Of a stretch of DNA of 64,000 bases, positions 1-12,483 are shown in pieces; within the stretch, counting starts at the first letter, position 1; every line of letters starts with the position of its first letter. The notes beneath the pieces are model-generated. The model did no database searches. It was not told where the DNA came from and worked only from the letters and a program-made list of their open reading frames with translations. A program made the position numbers and the translations under genes. Source of the stretch: Absidia repens (Eukaryota > Mucoromycota > Mucoromycetes > Mucorales > Cunninghamellaceae). The stretch is taken from NCBI GenBank assembly GCA_002105175.1, contig MCGE01000027.1:62001-126000 (forward strand), in the 5' to 3' direction.

Positions 1-198
1 AAATTTTTTGCATTTTTTACTTTTTCCCACCAGGCAAAAAAGATCACACCATGGCCATGCGGCCCCACACCATTTTTATTTGACAATTGTTTCTTATTTT
101 TTATTTTTTATTCATTTTCTTTTCGCTTTCTCACACTCTTTACAATATACAAATTTCAAACACTTATATTTTTAACCATTTTTACATAACCATTTATC

Positions 199-609
199 AT
201 GACAAGAAGCAAGATCTCCCTCCACAGCGGTAACACCGGCAAGCAAGAAAGACACTTCTCTAGGAGTGGCCTCAACGATAATGTCCGTAGTCCTGTTAAG
301 AAATCTGGAGCAGGAAATGCCAACTGGGGCTCTTATGCTGATGAAATTGCTATTGTTGAAAAGTATGATTTGAAAAAAAAAAATAACATTCGTCATTCAA
401 CTTTTTGCTAAATGAATGCTTTTTCAATATTTTATAGTAATCATGAAGAACAAAACGAAGTCCATAGGGACGATGGACAAAAATTGCAGGTAATCATATT
501 AAAAAAACAAAATCAACACATCGACCAATATAAACATTTTTTTTTCTTCAAATAGCTTGTCGATGAAGAAACGTTCCAATCTTTACGCCATCCCGAGCAA
601 AATGTGTAA
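199..609 (+). CDS. Stf2/Tma10-like small hydrophilic protein
   Basis: Three exons (199-362, 438-489, 556-609) joined by GT-AG introns give an 89-residue hydrophilic protein with no signal peptide or membrane segment. Residues about 20-50 (HFSRSG, then KKSGAGNANWGSYADEI) match the signature of the yeast Stf2/Tma10 family (YFSHTG...GSGKGNWGKPGDEI type). In yeast these small proteins are linked to stabilising the inhibited F1Fo-ATPase and to desiccation tolerance, and they resemble the HABP4/SERBP RNA-binding family. The GTATGA donor at 363 is chosen because both splices then stay in frame to a TAA stop. The role in this organism is inferred from the family. The motif match is good; the exact exons are less certain. 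Confidence 0.75.
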
Positions 610-817
610 AATTCCCTTTTCCCCATCCTAGGTATTCATATCATTGTGATCCTTTACATTATCATATTTTTCCTATCCCGCCACTGATAACATGCCAACA
701 GAATTGAATAAATAAACGAACCATATTTTTTTTTATTTGTATATACATAAATAAACTATAAGCTACAAATCGTATAAAAATAATAACAATCAACTCTAAA
801 CTACTACTATAAAATGT

Positions 818-1742
818 CTAAATGGCTGCCGTAGACAATGTTGCTGTCATTGTTGCTGTATCCTTCTGTAATTGCTGATCCATAAGTTCTTGTTTCTTCT
901 TTTTCAGATATTGATATTGTTGCTCCATTATTTCCAATTCATGTATCAAGTTGGCCAAATCGATATAGTGAGTTATCGCTGGTCCCCCCATCCGAACAAC
1001 AAAAAAGAAAAAGTGTTAATTTTCGCACACACAGAAATTGCATATTTTGTTTTGTCTTACCTGTTTGAAAATGATTTTGGGAAGTACGCAAAGAGGATGA
1101 TACCAGGAAACCAAACCAATGCAAAGGATTGCCGTTTGTTTTTGCCGTCTTCTTCTCCACTTTATCTTTAGTTCCATCATCCTTTTCTTTTTCACTATCA
1201 GAGTCCCTATTCCCTTGCTTGCTTTTGTCTTCCTTTCGCTGCCGTAACTGTGCTTCTTCCGTAGTTTTTGATTCAAGTTCCAAAATTTCTGGCGACAGTC
1301 GTGTCATGGTGTAGGGTGTGTTATTGTTATGGTCCACCTTGCTAACATAAACGATAAGAAAAGCAAGTGAAAGGGTTTAGTACAGTGGAATTTGAGCAGT
1401 GAAGAAGCTTGTCCAGTTTCTTTATTTTTCTTTTCTTTTCGTACTTACAGCTGCACTTGAGCCTTCATTCTTTCATCATATGAAAAGCGTGAGATTGTTT
1501 TGGTTCCCATCGTGTACTTGGCATGAGCTAAATCTAGGAATCCCTGATAAAGAAGAGCGCATACATGATCAGTTTCAAGCAGTACAATCGCGTTGTGTGA
1601 GGATATTTCTTACCTTTTGTACCTCTCCAGATGTTGATGTTCTATCCAGGGTATATTGGTTGATTTTGGATAGATAATCTAGTGTCAGTTGATCAAGTTC
1701 ACTACATACCTGGTCAAGTGTGTTTTCATTGTTGGTCGTCAT
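818..1742 (-). CDS. VMA22: Vma22/CCDC115-like V-ATPase assembly factor
   Basis: Four exons on the minus strand (1742-1614, 1543-1449, 1341-1061, 978-818) encode about 221 residues. The N-terminal helix runs into FLDLAHAKYTMGTKTISRF, matching the SLAKARYAMGAKSV segment of human CCDC115. After a charged, low-complexity linker comes GNPLHWFGFLVSSSLRTSQ, matching the DPLNWFGILVPHSLRQAQ block that defines the family, then a coiled coil. Known family role: an ER factor that helps assemble the V0 sector of the vacuolar H+-ATPase together with Vma12 and Vma21. No membrane segment is seen, as expected. The first GT after the start is read through, because the frame stays open and fits the family. The stop lies only 155 bp from the next gene upstream, which is on the same strand. 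Confidence 0.85.
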
Positions 1743-1896
1743 ACTAAAAAAGTAGGAGAGTCGCCCGGAAAAAAAAAAGAGATGGTGGGAATTTTGAATT
1801 CAAGAATTGAATCACCGCTAATTTGAGATTTTTTATTTATAAAAACAATAGTATATGATAATAGTAGCTACAATAGTAAAAGTAAAATAATAAACA

Positions 1897-2902
1897 CTAA
1901 TCCTTTTTCTTGTTGGAAGAAGCCGCCTTTTCAGTAGTGCCTTGTTGCTTGCTTTCCAATCGTTCAGATTTTTCAGTCTTCTTCATAACAAATAAATGAG
2001 CCAATTGGAGCCCGACAATACCTAAAAACCCGAAGTGAGTATGACTATCATCTATTTCTTATCCATTATCCTTTATCTTATCATCTTACCAGTCACCGCC
2101 AAAACAATGATGAAGTGAGCAGCAGCGATATTTTTCAGAGCAGCCAACACAGCATCATCATCCTTGGAATCAGTGATAGTCACCAAAGCTATATAAAATA
2201 AATGAAAAAGAGGTAAGCGAATGTTCCATAAACTCTAATTTTCTTTTATGATGAAGGAAGGTTCTTACCAGGTTTGACCGAAGTAGCATAAGTAGAGATA
2301 CCAAACAGCAAAAGAACTATTATAGAGCAAAAAAAAAAAGTTTGTGTTATTTTTCATCGAACATAGCTGGAGGCGCGCAGGGTAATCATATGAACATTCC
2401 ACTTATGCCTTTTTCAAAAATTACCAATAGAAGCACCATCGAAAAGCATATTGCCATCGGTCATATTAGCCAAACCAGCCGAGAATCCAACAGCCCCGAT
2501 CATCAAGTTTGCCAGAGGAATGTATTTCAAGATATTTGGAACTTCAGTTTGAGTGGCATAGTAAATCTACAGCATATCCATCGCCAAAATCAGCGACAGA
2601 GAAAGAGAAATGAGAAGTGTGAGTTTTTGCATCGTTTCACGAATCCACCATGGTAATCCTATAGTACTTACAGCAGCTCGAGCAACAGCGTTGGGATGGT
2701 CAGCAGGATTAGCCCACAGTAAGTAGTAGTCAAAAGCCCAATCAGACCAGTATGACTAAAGAAAAAACAAAAAAGGGTGTTGGATATTCAATAATCAACA
2801 TCGTTCAACGTCCATTCATTCTTTAACAGTACTTACCCCGAAAGCGAAAAAACATGAGCATAAGATCATAGCAATCTTGGTTTTTTGATGATATTCTTCC
2901 AT
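1897..2902 (-). CDS. SHR3: Shr3-type amino-acid permease chaperone
   Basis: Six exons (2902-2837, 2755-2672, 2566-2425, 2316-2269, 2188-2090, 2021-1897) give about 187 residues with four hydrophobic helices and a lysine-rich cytosolic tail ending near SSNKKKD. The first helix is followed by SYWSDWAFDYYLLW, like the (N/H)W..DY..L(F/W) block of Shr3 proteins, and a later loop (VPNILKYIPLANLMIGAVGF) also matches the family. Shr3 proteins are ER membrane chaperones that package amino-acid permeases for exit. All splice phases close in frame. The gene is divergent from the BRE4-like gene: 191 bp separate the two start codons, with a TTTTAAAA...GCGGC motif near the middle. The family call rests on topology and short motifs, so it is fairly but not fully secure. 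Confidence 0.72.
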
Positions 2903-2986
2903 TTTTATTGCAAGTTGTAAAAAAGAAAATGAATGAGAGAAAGAGAAAAAAGAACACGAAAGAATTAAAAAAAGCAATTTACTCGA

Positions 2987-3003
2987 TTTTAAAATTTTGC
3001 GGC
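2987..3003. promoter_or_regulatory. TTTAAA/GCGG promoter motif between divergent genes
   Basis: TTTTAAAATTTTGCGGC lies almost midway between the start codons of the Shr3-like (85 bp) and BRE4-like (91 bp) genes. It is one member of the window-wide CCGCC/TTTAAA motif set. Regulatory function is inferred. Confidence 0.35.
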
Positions 3004-3093
3004 TGCCTGCGGTGTTTGAACCACTTTTACTCAATGCGGAACACTAGTTGTTTATCATTTTCATTTCTTTTTTTTATTTATTGCAGTATCAAA

Positions 3094-5680
3094 ATGGGAG
3101 ATCCACCGGATCAAAAGCGTTTACCTCGCAATGCCACTTCCCCAAGTCCTGATTATATGAATATCCAATATTTATCTTCTTCCCCGCAGTCTTACCCAAC
3201 AACTTCATTCCAATCCTTTGGTCAACACCCACCGCTTAGGTCTCCCTCAGCCACTAGCGAAGTTGAGGTTATCATGGACGACGGTACTGTGCAAAAAAGA
3301 TCGGTATCTCTTTCTACTTTACCTGACCAGGATGAAGTCAGTATTAATAGTGGCTACTCATCAGGAATATTAAGGTAAAGAAACCTTTTTTTTTTTTAAC
3401 CAAAAAACGATAACGATGTAACTTATGTATTCATATATATCTCTGATATCAATATATAGGGATGATAATGTGGAAACAACACCATTGTTATTCAACGGAA
3501 CACAACGAAACTACAATACGTCAACCGCAAACAACACTACTGATACCCACTCTGACGACGATTCAAGCAGCGAATCCTCTTCAACGTCTTCAAGTGATAC
3601 CGATTCTGATGAACCTTTCTTCCCACCTAGCCACCAATTCAAAAAGTTACAGCTACACCGGCGAAGACAACGACAAAACTATCATATAGTGGATGAAACT
3701 TCACTTCGGCAGCCTCCCCATTGGTACAATTACTTCTCGCTGGCTTTGACTCGCGGACTTCAAGCCTTGACTCTGACTCCGCAAAGTAAAATGGTTCTCA
3801 AGTGCAGTTTTGCCTACTTTTTGGGGTCTTTATTTACCTTTGTGCCTGCTCTGAACGCGCTGATTGGTTATAACCATACTTCAAGTCATTTGGTGGCCAC
3901 TGCTACAGTGTTTTTCAATCCTGCAAAAACTTTGGGTGGCATGGTGGAAGCCGCTGCATATGGCTGGGGATATACGTTGTTTGCTCTTGTCATCTGTATA
4001 GGCTCTATGATCTCCACCGATTATTTTGTGGACCTTGGCTACTTTGATATCGCTCATACCATTTCTTTGATGTTTTGGTTGTCTGGATCTACTTTTATTG
4101 TTGCCTTCTTGAAAGCTCATTGGAACAAGCCTCCCGTCGCCACAGGTATACATTTATAGATAGAAAACTCCTCTTACATTTTGATTCGATCAACTGATCT
4201 CGTTTTTCTTATATATATAAATAGCATCAAGTCTTTGTTTTATTATCATCTTCATCATTGTCGTACGAGAAGGATCTGCAAACCGTGGTGATTTTGATAC
4301 AACTAGGATCGAACAAATTACATCTGCCGTTGCCACAGGAACATTGATCACTGTTACAAGCTGTATCCTCTTTTGGCCAGTATCTGCTGCTAAGAAACTC
4401 CGGTAAGAATGTTTGAAAAGGGAAACACTCCTCTGCAATATATTTGATCCATGATTTACACCTATTTTATTATCATTATTGTTATTAGCAAGGACATTGA
4501 TGTGACCCTCTCTTCCTACCGGGTTCTCTTGAAGTTACTGACGAAGACCTTTTTGTTGGATGATGATCTCCCAGAATTCAAGGCCAACCGAACTTTGCAA
4601 TCTGCCATTGAAGCCCATCGCTCTAGTTTTACCTCTCTCCAAAAATCTCTCAAAGAAGCCAAGATGGAACGACTATGGAATTCCGATATACGTGGCCGGG
4701 AAAAGGAGTACGAGCAGGTCGTAAACAACATGCAACGGCTAGCTCAGTACATTGGTGGCTTACGTAGCAGTTGTGGATTACAATTTGAACTCATCAATCG
4801 GGAACCTTCTCGTGGATACCCATCTCAAGGCAAAAATAAAGCTCAAAAATCCAAAACACTAGTGGGGACAACAACAACGGCGGGATCAACTGAAACTTGG
4901 AATGTACGTGCTGGCTATCGACGACGCAAAATGCAAGATCAACTCAAACGCAAGAAAGCAGCTATTGTACCTCGACGCTCCCATAGCACTGAACTTCCTC
5001 GCTCAGCAACGGTGCCTGCGGATTTGAATTTGGATGCGCAATTGAATCACCATCATCATCATCACCAACAAGAACAGCATCGTCGGCAGCCTCACAGCAC
5101 AGAATTACAGGACGAAGAACTTGATCATGAATATAGCATTTTGATGGACTACATTACAAGCATCAAGAAACCTCTCAAATCCTTGGCCTTCACATGCAAA
5201 CAGACGCTTCTTCACCTCCAATCTCATTTTTACTCTGGTATTTTGATGTCACCCTTCCGCACCAAGAAATATGTGCCAAGTGCCCACATTCTCAAAGCGA
5301 ATCTCGTAAAAGCTATTGCTCTCTTTGAAGTTGCGCAACGACAAGCTTTACAACATTTACATCAACGCCGTATACAACAAGCGCAGGATGCCAACCGGGA
5401 CAGCGCTCCAGGGGAAGAAGTGTTTTTGGTCTACTTTTTTGTATTCAACATGGTGGAATTCGCACGGCAATTGATCCCGTTGGTAGAATCAGTGGGTAGA
5501 TTGACAACGCCGGAAAAAAATGCTCGGTCTGGTTGGTTTTGTGGGCTCTTTTCCAAGCGCCAGCACCATTCTCCTTCAAGCAAGATATCATCAGGTACAA
5601 AAAGTGAAAAAATGGGCAATGAAGAATCAAAAAGTGATGCACATTTCTATTTCCGTTGCATAAACTCACTCTTCACATCG

Positions 5681-5712
<32 letters not shown>

Positions 5713-7402
5713 TAGATTCCACTTTTGCCTCGTCATTCCAAAACTTTATCCCCAATGAAAGAAATACAACCAACACATTACATACACCTCTTGCAGAAAC
5801 GGCATGGCGACGGTTTTTTATTCGTTTGTGGAAAACATTCTCTCTCTTTAAGGAACAAAAAATTCGATATGCTATCAAGGCATCAGTCACAACAACATTA
5901 CTAGCAACGCCAGCTTTCCTAGACAGTACCGGTGCATGGTTCCGTGAATGGAGGATGGAATGGGCTTTGATTACGGTAAGATTTATATATATTATAACAG
6001 GGGACACTATGACGTCCACGGACTCATGTATCTATACTTCTTTAGTTGATGGTGGTTATGACACCTACGGTGGGCGGAACAAACCTTGTGGCAATTTATC
6101 GTATCTTCTCGACTATCCTTGGCTGTTACTCTGCTGTGATTTTATACCTTTTGTTTCCCGGCAATATGTACGTACTTCCGATAGCGACCTGGCTGTTTTC
6201 AATTCCCAATTTTTGGCTAATTCTGAACCACAAACATGGGAAGTTTGGGCAATTTACGCTGCTTGCTTACAACCTGGTGATGCTCAACAAATACAATGAT
6301 CGTGAAACGGATACTATTGAAGTGTGGTTTTTGGCATTCCAGCGATGTGTTGCTATTTTGGTCGGGGTCTTTGTCGGCCTTTTGGCCACTGCTTATATTT
6401 GGCCCTATGAAGCGCGTGTGGAACTGCGGAAGGGGATGTCTGACTTTCTATTACGTTTGGCTTGGCTCTATCAGAAGCTCGTTTCGGTGTATTCGGAACG
6501 ACCCACCGACAAGCAGATCATCATCAAAGGCAAACATGGACGATACGACGATGGAAACGGCAGCAATAGCAGCAGCAGCAGCAATGATGGCAACAGCGTG
6601 GATGAAGAAGTAGAAACAATGACATCATCATCTGGCTCCAAAGTCTATTGCCTCACACCAAACATTCAGCGAAAAATATTGACAAGAAACTTTATGGATT
6701 TGGAATTAGAGTTACAACGAACATTGCTCGACTTGCAAACCTTGCTGTCACAGACACCCAACGAACCTCGACTCAAAGGCAAGTTCCCAGTGGCCACCTA
6801 CCGTACCATGTTGGACTCGTGCCAAAATATTGTCGACAAGTTTTTATCCATGCGGACTCTGATTCTCAAAGATGCGTGGTTCGATGATGTGCAACGCGAT
6901 TTCGTCATCCCTGTCAGCCATGAACGGCGTGAAATGGTGGGCAATGTGCTCTTGTACTTTTACCTCTTGGCATCGGCGCTTCGCTTGAAAACCCCTCTCC
7001 CTCCTTACTTCCCACCTGCGCGACAAGCTTGGCAAGATTTATTATCACACTTGCAACAGTTACCAAACGTTCACAATCAACATTTATTGGAGAAGGATCA
7101 CGTCTATATCATTTATTATGCATATGTCACAATGATGGAAGATATCATACGAGAATTGGATAAGGTAAAAGAAGAAGAAAAACAACAACAAAACAGCGGG
7201 GTGCTGGAATCACTGACTGACTGACTGACTGACTGATAATATTTTTTGTTTTATTGATATTTAGCTTGGCAGCACCATGACCCAACTGTTTGGATCGCTT
7301 GTACCTTCAGATGAATGGGAACGACTATTTGAAATTGATTTGGAACAAAATACAACCATTCCGCTAGCCTCAGCATCGCATGCCCTTGTCGATACCTCCT
7401 GA
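3094..7402 (+). CDS. BRE4-family (ArAE-2) polytopic membrane transporter
   Basis: Seven exons (3094-3374, 3460-4145, 4225-4402, 4489-5594, 5716-5975, 6046-7164, 7265-7402) give about 1255 residues. Order: a disordered Ser/Asp-rich N-terminus (1-200), an N-terminal block of about six helices beginning near KMVLKCSFAYFLGSLFTF, a long cytosolic linker with a His run and basic stretches, a second helix block (ASVTTTLLATPAFLDST through WPYEARVELRKG), then a helical C-terminus. This is the layout of the fungal brefeldin A-sensitivity protein 4 / aromatic-acid exporter-like family (ArAE_2_N plus FUSC-like plus DUF2421), whose substrates are poorly defined. The WPYEAR motif after the last helix is typical. 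The intron at 5595-5715 holds about 28 consecutive T before its acceptor, and the last intron starts near a CTGA tandem repeat. Confidence 0.85.
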
Positions 7403-7503
7403 AGCTGTAGTATAGTATCTTCTTCTTTTTACTCACTTCTGTACTCTTATTATTATCATACTGTAGTGTTTATCTAGCTTATATATGCTTTTCCACAGTG
7501 TGC

Positions 7504-7564
<61 letters not shown>

Positions 7565-8309
7565 TGCTTGATTTATTGATACATATATAGATATATATAT
7601 CTATATAATAAAAAAAGTCTCTGATGCTTTGCTGAAGTGTTTTGAAACTCTAATAATTATGATGCTTACAGTGGTTCCTACTGTACATAGTTACTGGAAA
7701 AATATTGGCCGTGTGATAGCTGTGGCAAAAAATGTTGACACTGATATGATTGGTGTGGGGAAAACTTTGAGATGAATATGGATGGAGGCGACTTGAATGC
7801 ATATAAAATATATAAGGCTGTATATGATTGTGATTCGGTGATTGTGATGAAAACAGGATGATATGTTGTTGGGCATATCAAGTGTGTGAATAAGAGGTAG
7901 TCTAGGGGGTGACTAAGGCAGGTGATGCCATAAACGACAAATTTGGACGTTGTAGTTCAGCTTAGAAATGCGAAGGGCTTTGGGTATATTCTGGAATTAA
8001 TATAATATCAAAGGGTACGTATTACTAGAGCCAAACTCACACTAAAATGGTCATGCAGTGTGGATAGGTAGTTAGGAACACTCTTTTTTTTCACCGCCTA
8101 AGTTGATTTATATGAATGGCAACAAGCAAAATGAATCGTAATTCATATGAAGTGACTTTAAAACTGCAAATCAGTAGTTAGGACTCTCGGGAAGTGAAAT
8201 AAGTACTCATAGAGGGTGAGCTAGGAAGGAGGGGTTTGATAGAACAGTCATATATATATATATTTACAACAACAGCATTGCACACTATTCTTTGGATCTG
8301 AGGATATTT
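7403..8309. other. Intergenic spacer, no gene seen
   Basis: No open frame with coding character or splice logic was found on either strand. The stretch holds a 55-T run (7507-7561) and then AT-rich sequence leading into repeat copy A. Confidence 0.6.
7507..7561 (+). repeat. Poly-T tract of 55 bases
   Basis: An uninterrupted T run about 105 bp after the stop codon of the BRE4-like gene, in the sense orientation. Its length makes the exact count in the assembly doubtful. Confidence 0.9.
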
Positions 8310-8949
8310 AATAAAGGTGTGTATTTTATTTCAAACATATTGGTCAAAACTAATCTACGTGAGCGATATTCGTTGTCGCAAGGGATCATGTAAATGTGCA
8401 TGAAGGAACTCCTAGTCAAGCTTTATAATTGTCATTGCTAGTCTAAAGGATGTTGCAAAAATGGGATTGGGTACATTGTATAAGGCATAAGAATGAGGAA
8501 GGGATTATATTTTATTGAAGTACAACAGGAGTCAACACTAATCTAAAAGGACAATGGTACAATTGAGATATATTCGCATAAGACTTGAGAAAGACTTGCA
8601 GGACATTTTTCATTAAAGCAAGTAAAGAAGACATATTTTATTCGGATATGAAAACAAACTATGGCAGGCTAACATTAAACTAAGCGTAGCTAATAAAAGC
8701 TCCAAAAGCCAACTAATGGGGGTCCCAAATCCTGAATCCAAAATGAAAGGGTTTCCCCATGCATCTTGTAATCCCTGGCCTGAAAACCCTTCTAAACTGG
8801 TCCTGGTGCTGTTCTAAGTCTAACATAACCTTGATGAAGTTGAATGGTGAAGATAAAAAGGAAGGAAGAAAAAAAAATTGAAAAAGAAAACAGAGGGAAA
8901 AAAAGTTGGGGAGTAAATAAAAAATTCACGTGGGTGGCATTTGAAATAA
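8310..8949 (-). repeat. Dispersed repeat family 1, copy A
   Basis: This matches segments at 21158-21800 (opposite orientation), 42640-43172 and 61590-62376. Read on the minus strand it begins with a TTTCAAATGCCACCCACGTG-like end (8928-8949). A conserved core follows, with a hairpin at 8746-8792 (arms AAGGGTTTTC/ and its complement), and then degenerate units of roughly 100 bp carrying TTCAATAAAATAT-like strings. No open reading frame is conserved between copies. Boundaries are approximate. Confidence 0.75.
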
Positions 8950-9200
8950 TTTTTTGGGTTAAAGCGAAGTACACACAGAAAAAAAAATAAAAACAAAAAA
9001 AACGCAGCACTGTGATAATGAAGACAATATTGAATTTTATTTCAATAGGAATACATGTATTTTATTAATAAGTCTGCACTTGATGGTATCAATAAGTGAT
9101 ATAACTAACTAAAAAAATAAAGAAGGGGATGGATGATGTAAATATGTAATGGGAAAAAAAATATGCCAGGTAATGTATAAAAGGGAGAGCGGTCTGAAAT

Positions 9201-10785
9201 CTAGTTAGCCAAACGAATCAAATCATATTTCGTTTCAATGATAGCAGGAAGAGTGATGGTTTTGTTTTGGATGACATCTTGAATACCTTCCCCACCATAT
9301 GACACCCAGGGTGACAATTCAAATTGAACCAAAGGATCATTCAAGTCACCAACAATGTTACCTCCAGCCTTCAAGATAAATCGAGTATGTTGGGCAATGA
9401 TATCGCGCCTTGAAGTTTCAGGACAATCTACACCTGATCCAGGAGCGTTTTTCAATGGTGAGAATTCTTCCTTTCGATCGACTTCGAGTACTGACAGGTT
9501 TTTGGCGTGCGGGAACACATCAAATACAAAACATTCCAACTTCATACCACTGTTGCTTTGAGGAACCACTTGTTCGCCAGATTGTAAATCCACATACTTG
9601 ATTTTCTTTTTGGCGATGTGATATTCGAGTTGTGCTGCAAAGGTAGGGACGCGTTCCAAGAATTCTGTGCTGAAAAAGTGATTGGCGATATTGGCGGCAC
9701 CAAACGCAAGCGAGCCATCCGGTCGTCGTCGTTCAGAGATTTCTTTTGAAATTTCAGAATATTCCACCACCCCATATTTTCCATTACGACGACATACCAC
9801 ACCCACAGGTTCTTCTGGAGCAGCTTTCGCTACGACCTTGACACCACAATCTGTTTGCTTGGACACACAATAACCAATAAACACAGGGTCAGCCACCTTA
9901 GCAAGACAGTTATCCACGCAGTAGCAATGTGAGTAAAGAATACCTCGTCTTTTGAGATCAGCAATCACACCCTTGTTTTGTACAGCAGCATAGATACCAC
10001 CATTTCCATCAGGAGCAATTGCAACCTAATCATATAAAAATAAAGCCAAAAAATGCATTGTTAGATTTTCTATCTGCCTAAACTCATACCAGTATGTTGT
10101 TTCTTACTTTGCTTTTTGATTCCAGTATGATCTTTCCATCCATAGTCAGACAGGGCAAAGTACCTTGTTCGAAGAAATAAATGTTTCCTTTATCGAGGCC
10201 AAAGTAATTGTGTTGTTCAAAGTAGTCGACAGTAGGTTGGTGAGTAGGTCCGGAAGTCATAATGTACCAAGGAATCACAGATACAACTGGGTCGGTAGGC
10301 TTCTTGTATTGACGAGCCAAAGCTTGCAGGCGAAGAATACGTTCAGCTTGTAGTTGGAAGAGTGACTTTTTGGAAGGAAGGTTGATATCGTAGCAGCCCT
10401 TGGGATCACTTGAGCCAAGACGAGTACCTTGACCACCGGCCATGAGGATCACAGCGACTTTACCTTGCGCAATCAATGTCAAGCCCAGAGTTTCCCACTC
10501 CTTCAACAGTCGAGGCGATGCCGTCAGAACAGAATCAAAAACTTGCTCAGAGAGAGGTTCCACGTTACAGTCTTCTTGTCGAGCAGCACCTTCCATAGCT
10601 GTTTGATAGATTTGATTGATACGGTCCACGTCAAAATCGCATAACTGCTGATATAAAGATTGTTGTTCGCTGGGACCAAGTTCTTCAAAGAAGGTGAATA
10701 AGTGATCTTGGCCAGCTGCTTGATAGCGAGCCTTCATTGTTTGGAATTCGTTTTCACTAATTGGTAAAGACGTAGAGATGGTCAT
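9201..10785 (-). CDS. UAP1: UDP-N-acetylglucosamine pyrophosphorylase
   Basis: Two exons (10785-10108 and 10025-9201) encode about 500 residues, close to the usual size of eukaryotic UAP1. The enzyme makes UDP-GlcNAc from GlcNAc-1-phosphate and UTP in the cytosol, the last step before chitin, N-glycan and GPI-anchor synthesis. The uridyl-binding loop LMAGGQGTRLGSSDPKG (residues about 115-131) is intact. Further conserved blocks are VIPWYIMTSGPTH, the NYFGL segment, FEQGTLPCLTMDGKI, APDGNGGIY, and FVFDVFPHAKN near the C-terminus. The start at 10785 is preferred over an upstream in-frame ATG because the upstream extension is a hydrophobic tail foreign to the family. Nothing is missing from the active site. 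Confidence 0.96.
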
Positions 10786-10939
10786 GGTGAAGTCGTCAAT
10801 GTAAATAACTAAAAAACGAAAAAAAAAGTGCAATGGTTTTTACTTTTGATCTTATTTTCTAAAACCAAATAAAAATAAATGAGAATATGATTGGATACCA
10901 ATTTCTATTTTTATTCCAATTAATGCGGAGACAAGGTAT

Positions 10940-10965
10940 AAAAAAAAAAAAAAAAAAAAAAAAAA
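10940..10965 (-). repeat. Poly-A tract (T on sense strand of upstream gene)
   Basis: About 26 consecutive A, lying some 78 bp past the stop of the minus-strand glycosyltransferase. It is therefore poly-T on that gene's sense strand, the same position and polarity as the T runs after several other genes here. Confidence 0.85.
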
Positions 10966-11042
10966 GAGTAAATATTGTCTATTACTATTAAATACCACTA
11001 ACTAATTCGCTATTCTAATGCTAATACTAATCATAAAAGTCA

Positions 11043-12368
11043 CTATGATAAAAGTGCATCAATTGAAACCATCCAAGATTCGTCCAAGTACCACAAACCA
11101 TGTTCTTTGAGTTTGTCCACTTTATCATTCCCGATCTAATCAATCAATAAATAAAAGTTGATTTAGTAACACGTTCAATCATGCCCTGAATTTTCCCCGA
11201 TCGCCTTGATCTTCATTACCAAGTAGTTTGCATGTACAATAAAAGGATCAATTTCCAAGACATCATGGTATCTTTTAAAGAAATACGAATGACCATTGGG
11301 AAACAAAAACAAATCCAGTAACACCACATGTGAAGATCGTATTTCCAAGTTCATCCGTGATAATGCTTCGTTCATAGCCGCTTGTTGAGTTGCTGCCATC
11401 AATTGATCGTCATCTTGGTTATCATCGTTGTCACGGTTCATAGTATCCCAAAGTGACTTTTCCTTTTGTTCTTGAATATAAATGGTATCAGCAATAAACC
11501 GTTTCATAACAGGTGTGGGTCGCATTAAGAAAAACCCGGTGTTGACCTTGTGTTGCTTTTCGTCGTCCTGTTGGAAGAGTACGTGTGTATTTCCTCCCCG
11601 AATATCCATCAGTTTACGCACATAATCCCTTGCCCTCGGTCGCTTCCATACCACATCCACATCCGAGTAAAATGCTGATATGTCCAGGTGAAGAATATGC
11701 TGTATCACCACCGTCTTTGTAAAAGTGATCATACGATAGTTGTGCGAAGGGTAGTTCACCAATTCATTCGAGACAGAGTAATGGGACCATGAAGCGGGAA
11801 TAACAAATGCATGGTTACCATATCCAGCTTTGTAAAGATGATTGTACAGGGCATGATCGAGACACACTACTACATATCGTTCTTCTTGCGTTCGTTCCAG
11901 GGACCGAATCCAATTGTAAACGTGGTGCCGCATGCCATAGTTGCCGACGGTGAGAATCAAGGTCCGTGGCCAATGCAAGTTATTGTTAATAACAGTCATA
12001 ATGTCGTCTTCTGGTATCGTCAAACCGTCTTGTTCAATCAGTGGTATGGTATCGCCATCTGGGACTGGATCAGGATTCGGCACAGGTGAGTCCCGTAAGA
12101 GTTGGGGTATAGTTGATCCATAATAAAAACAATCACAAAGCCAAGGTAGTTTCGTCAAAGGAGAGAGTGAGGTAATATTGTCCCTAACGGTGTTGTTGTC
12201 TAGTGTGGTGGTACTGGCATTAGTGATGTCGGGAAGATCTTCAGAGGAAGACTCGAAAGCCAGGGACGGTGAGTACAAACTGGTAGTTTCTTGATGATGA
12301 AGATATTGTATCGTTAACAAAGACACAGATATGACTATGAGAATAGCAACATAGCGTAAGGTCAACAT
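11043..12368 (-). CDS. Nucleotide-diphospho-sugar transferase family glycosyltransferase
   Basis: Exons 12368-11220 and 11135-11043 give about 413 residues. A short cytosolic tail and one N-terminal hydrophobic segment (LRYVAILIVISVSLLTIQYL) indicate a type II Golgi protein. The lumenal part begins with a variable Ser/Thr/Asp-rich stem. The catalytic part carries ILTVGNYGMRHHVYNWIRSL, VVCLDHALYNHLYKAGY, the DxD metal/nucleotide-sugar site in FYSDVDVVWKRP, and VNTGFFLMRPTP, the block order of the PF03407 nucleotid-trans (GT77-like) family. HANYL at the exon junction continues as IGNDKVDKLKEHGLWYLD, the usual end for this family. The sugar donor and acceptor cannot be read from sequence. The start at the ATG directly before the membrane anchor is the most natural. 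Confidence 0.85.
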
Positions 12369-12468
12369 AGGGATCAGATCATGAATAAATAAAAAAAGAA
12401 AAGGCAAAGATAGAGAGCGAATAAAATAAAGTAAAAGAGAAATAAAAGGAAAAAGAAAATCCGGAAAA

Positions 12469-12483
12469 GGCGGGATTTTAAAC
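12469..12483 (-). promoter_or_regulatory. CCGCC/TTTAAA motif upstream of glycosyltransferase
   Basis: The plus strand reads GGCGGGATTTTAAAC, 101 bp upstream of the minus-strand start codon. It matches the motif seen near many other starts in the window. Confidence 0.4.

Noticed and set aside
939..1337. 132-codon minus-strand ORF read as a separate gene
   Set aside because: It is exon 3 of the VMA22 gene plus intron read-through; the spliced model explains it better.
8310..8949. Repeat family 1 as an LTR retrotransposon or solo LTR
   Set aside because: No TG...CA ends, target-site duplication or coding remnants could be seen by eye; left as an unclassified repeat.
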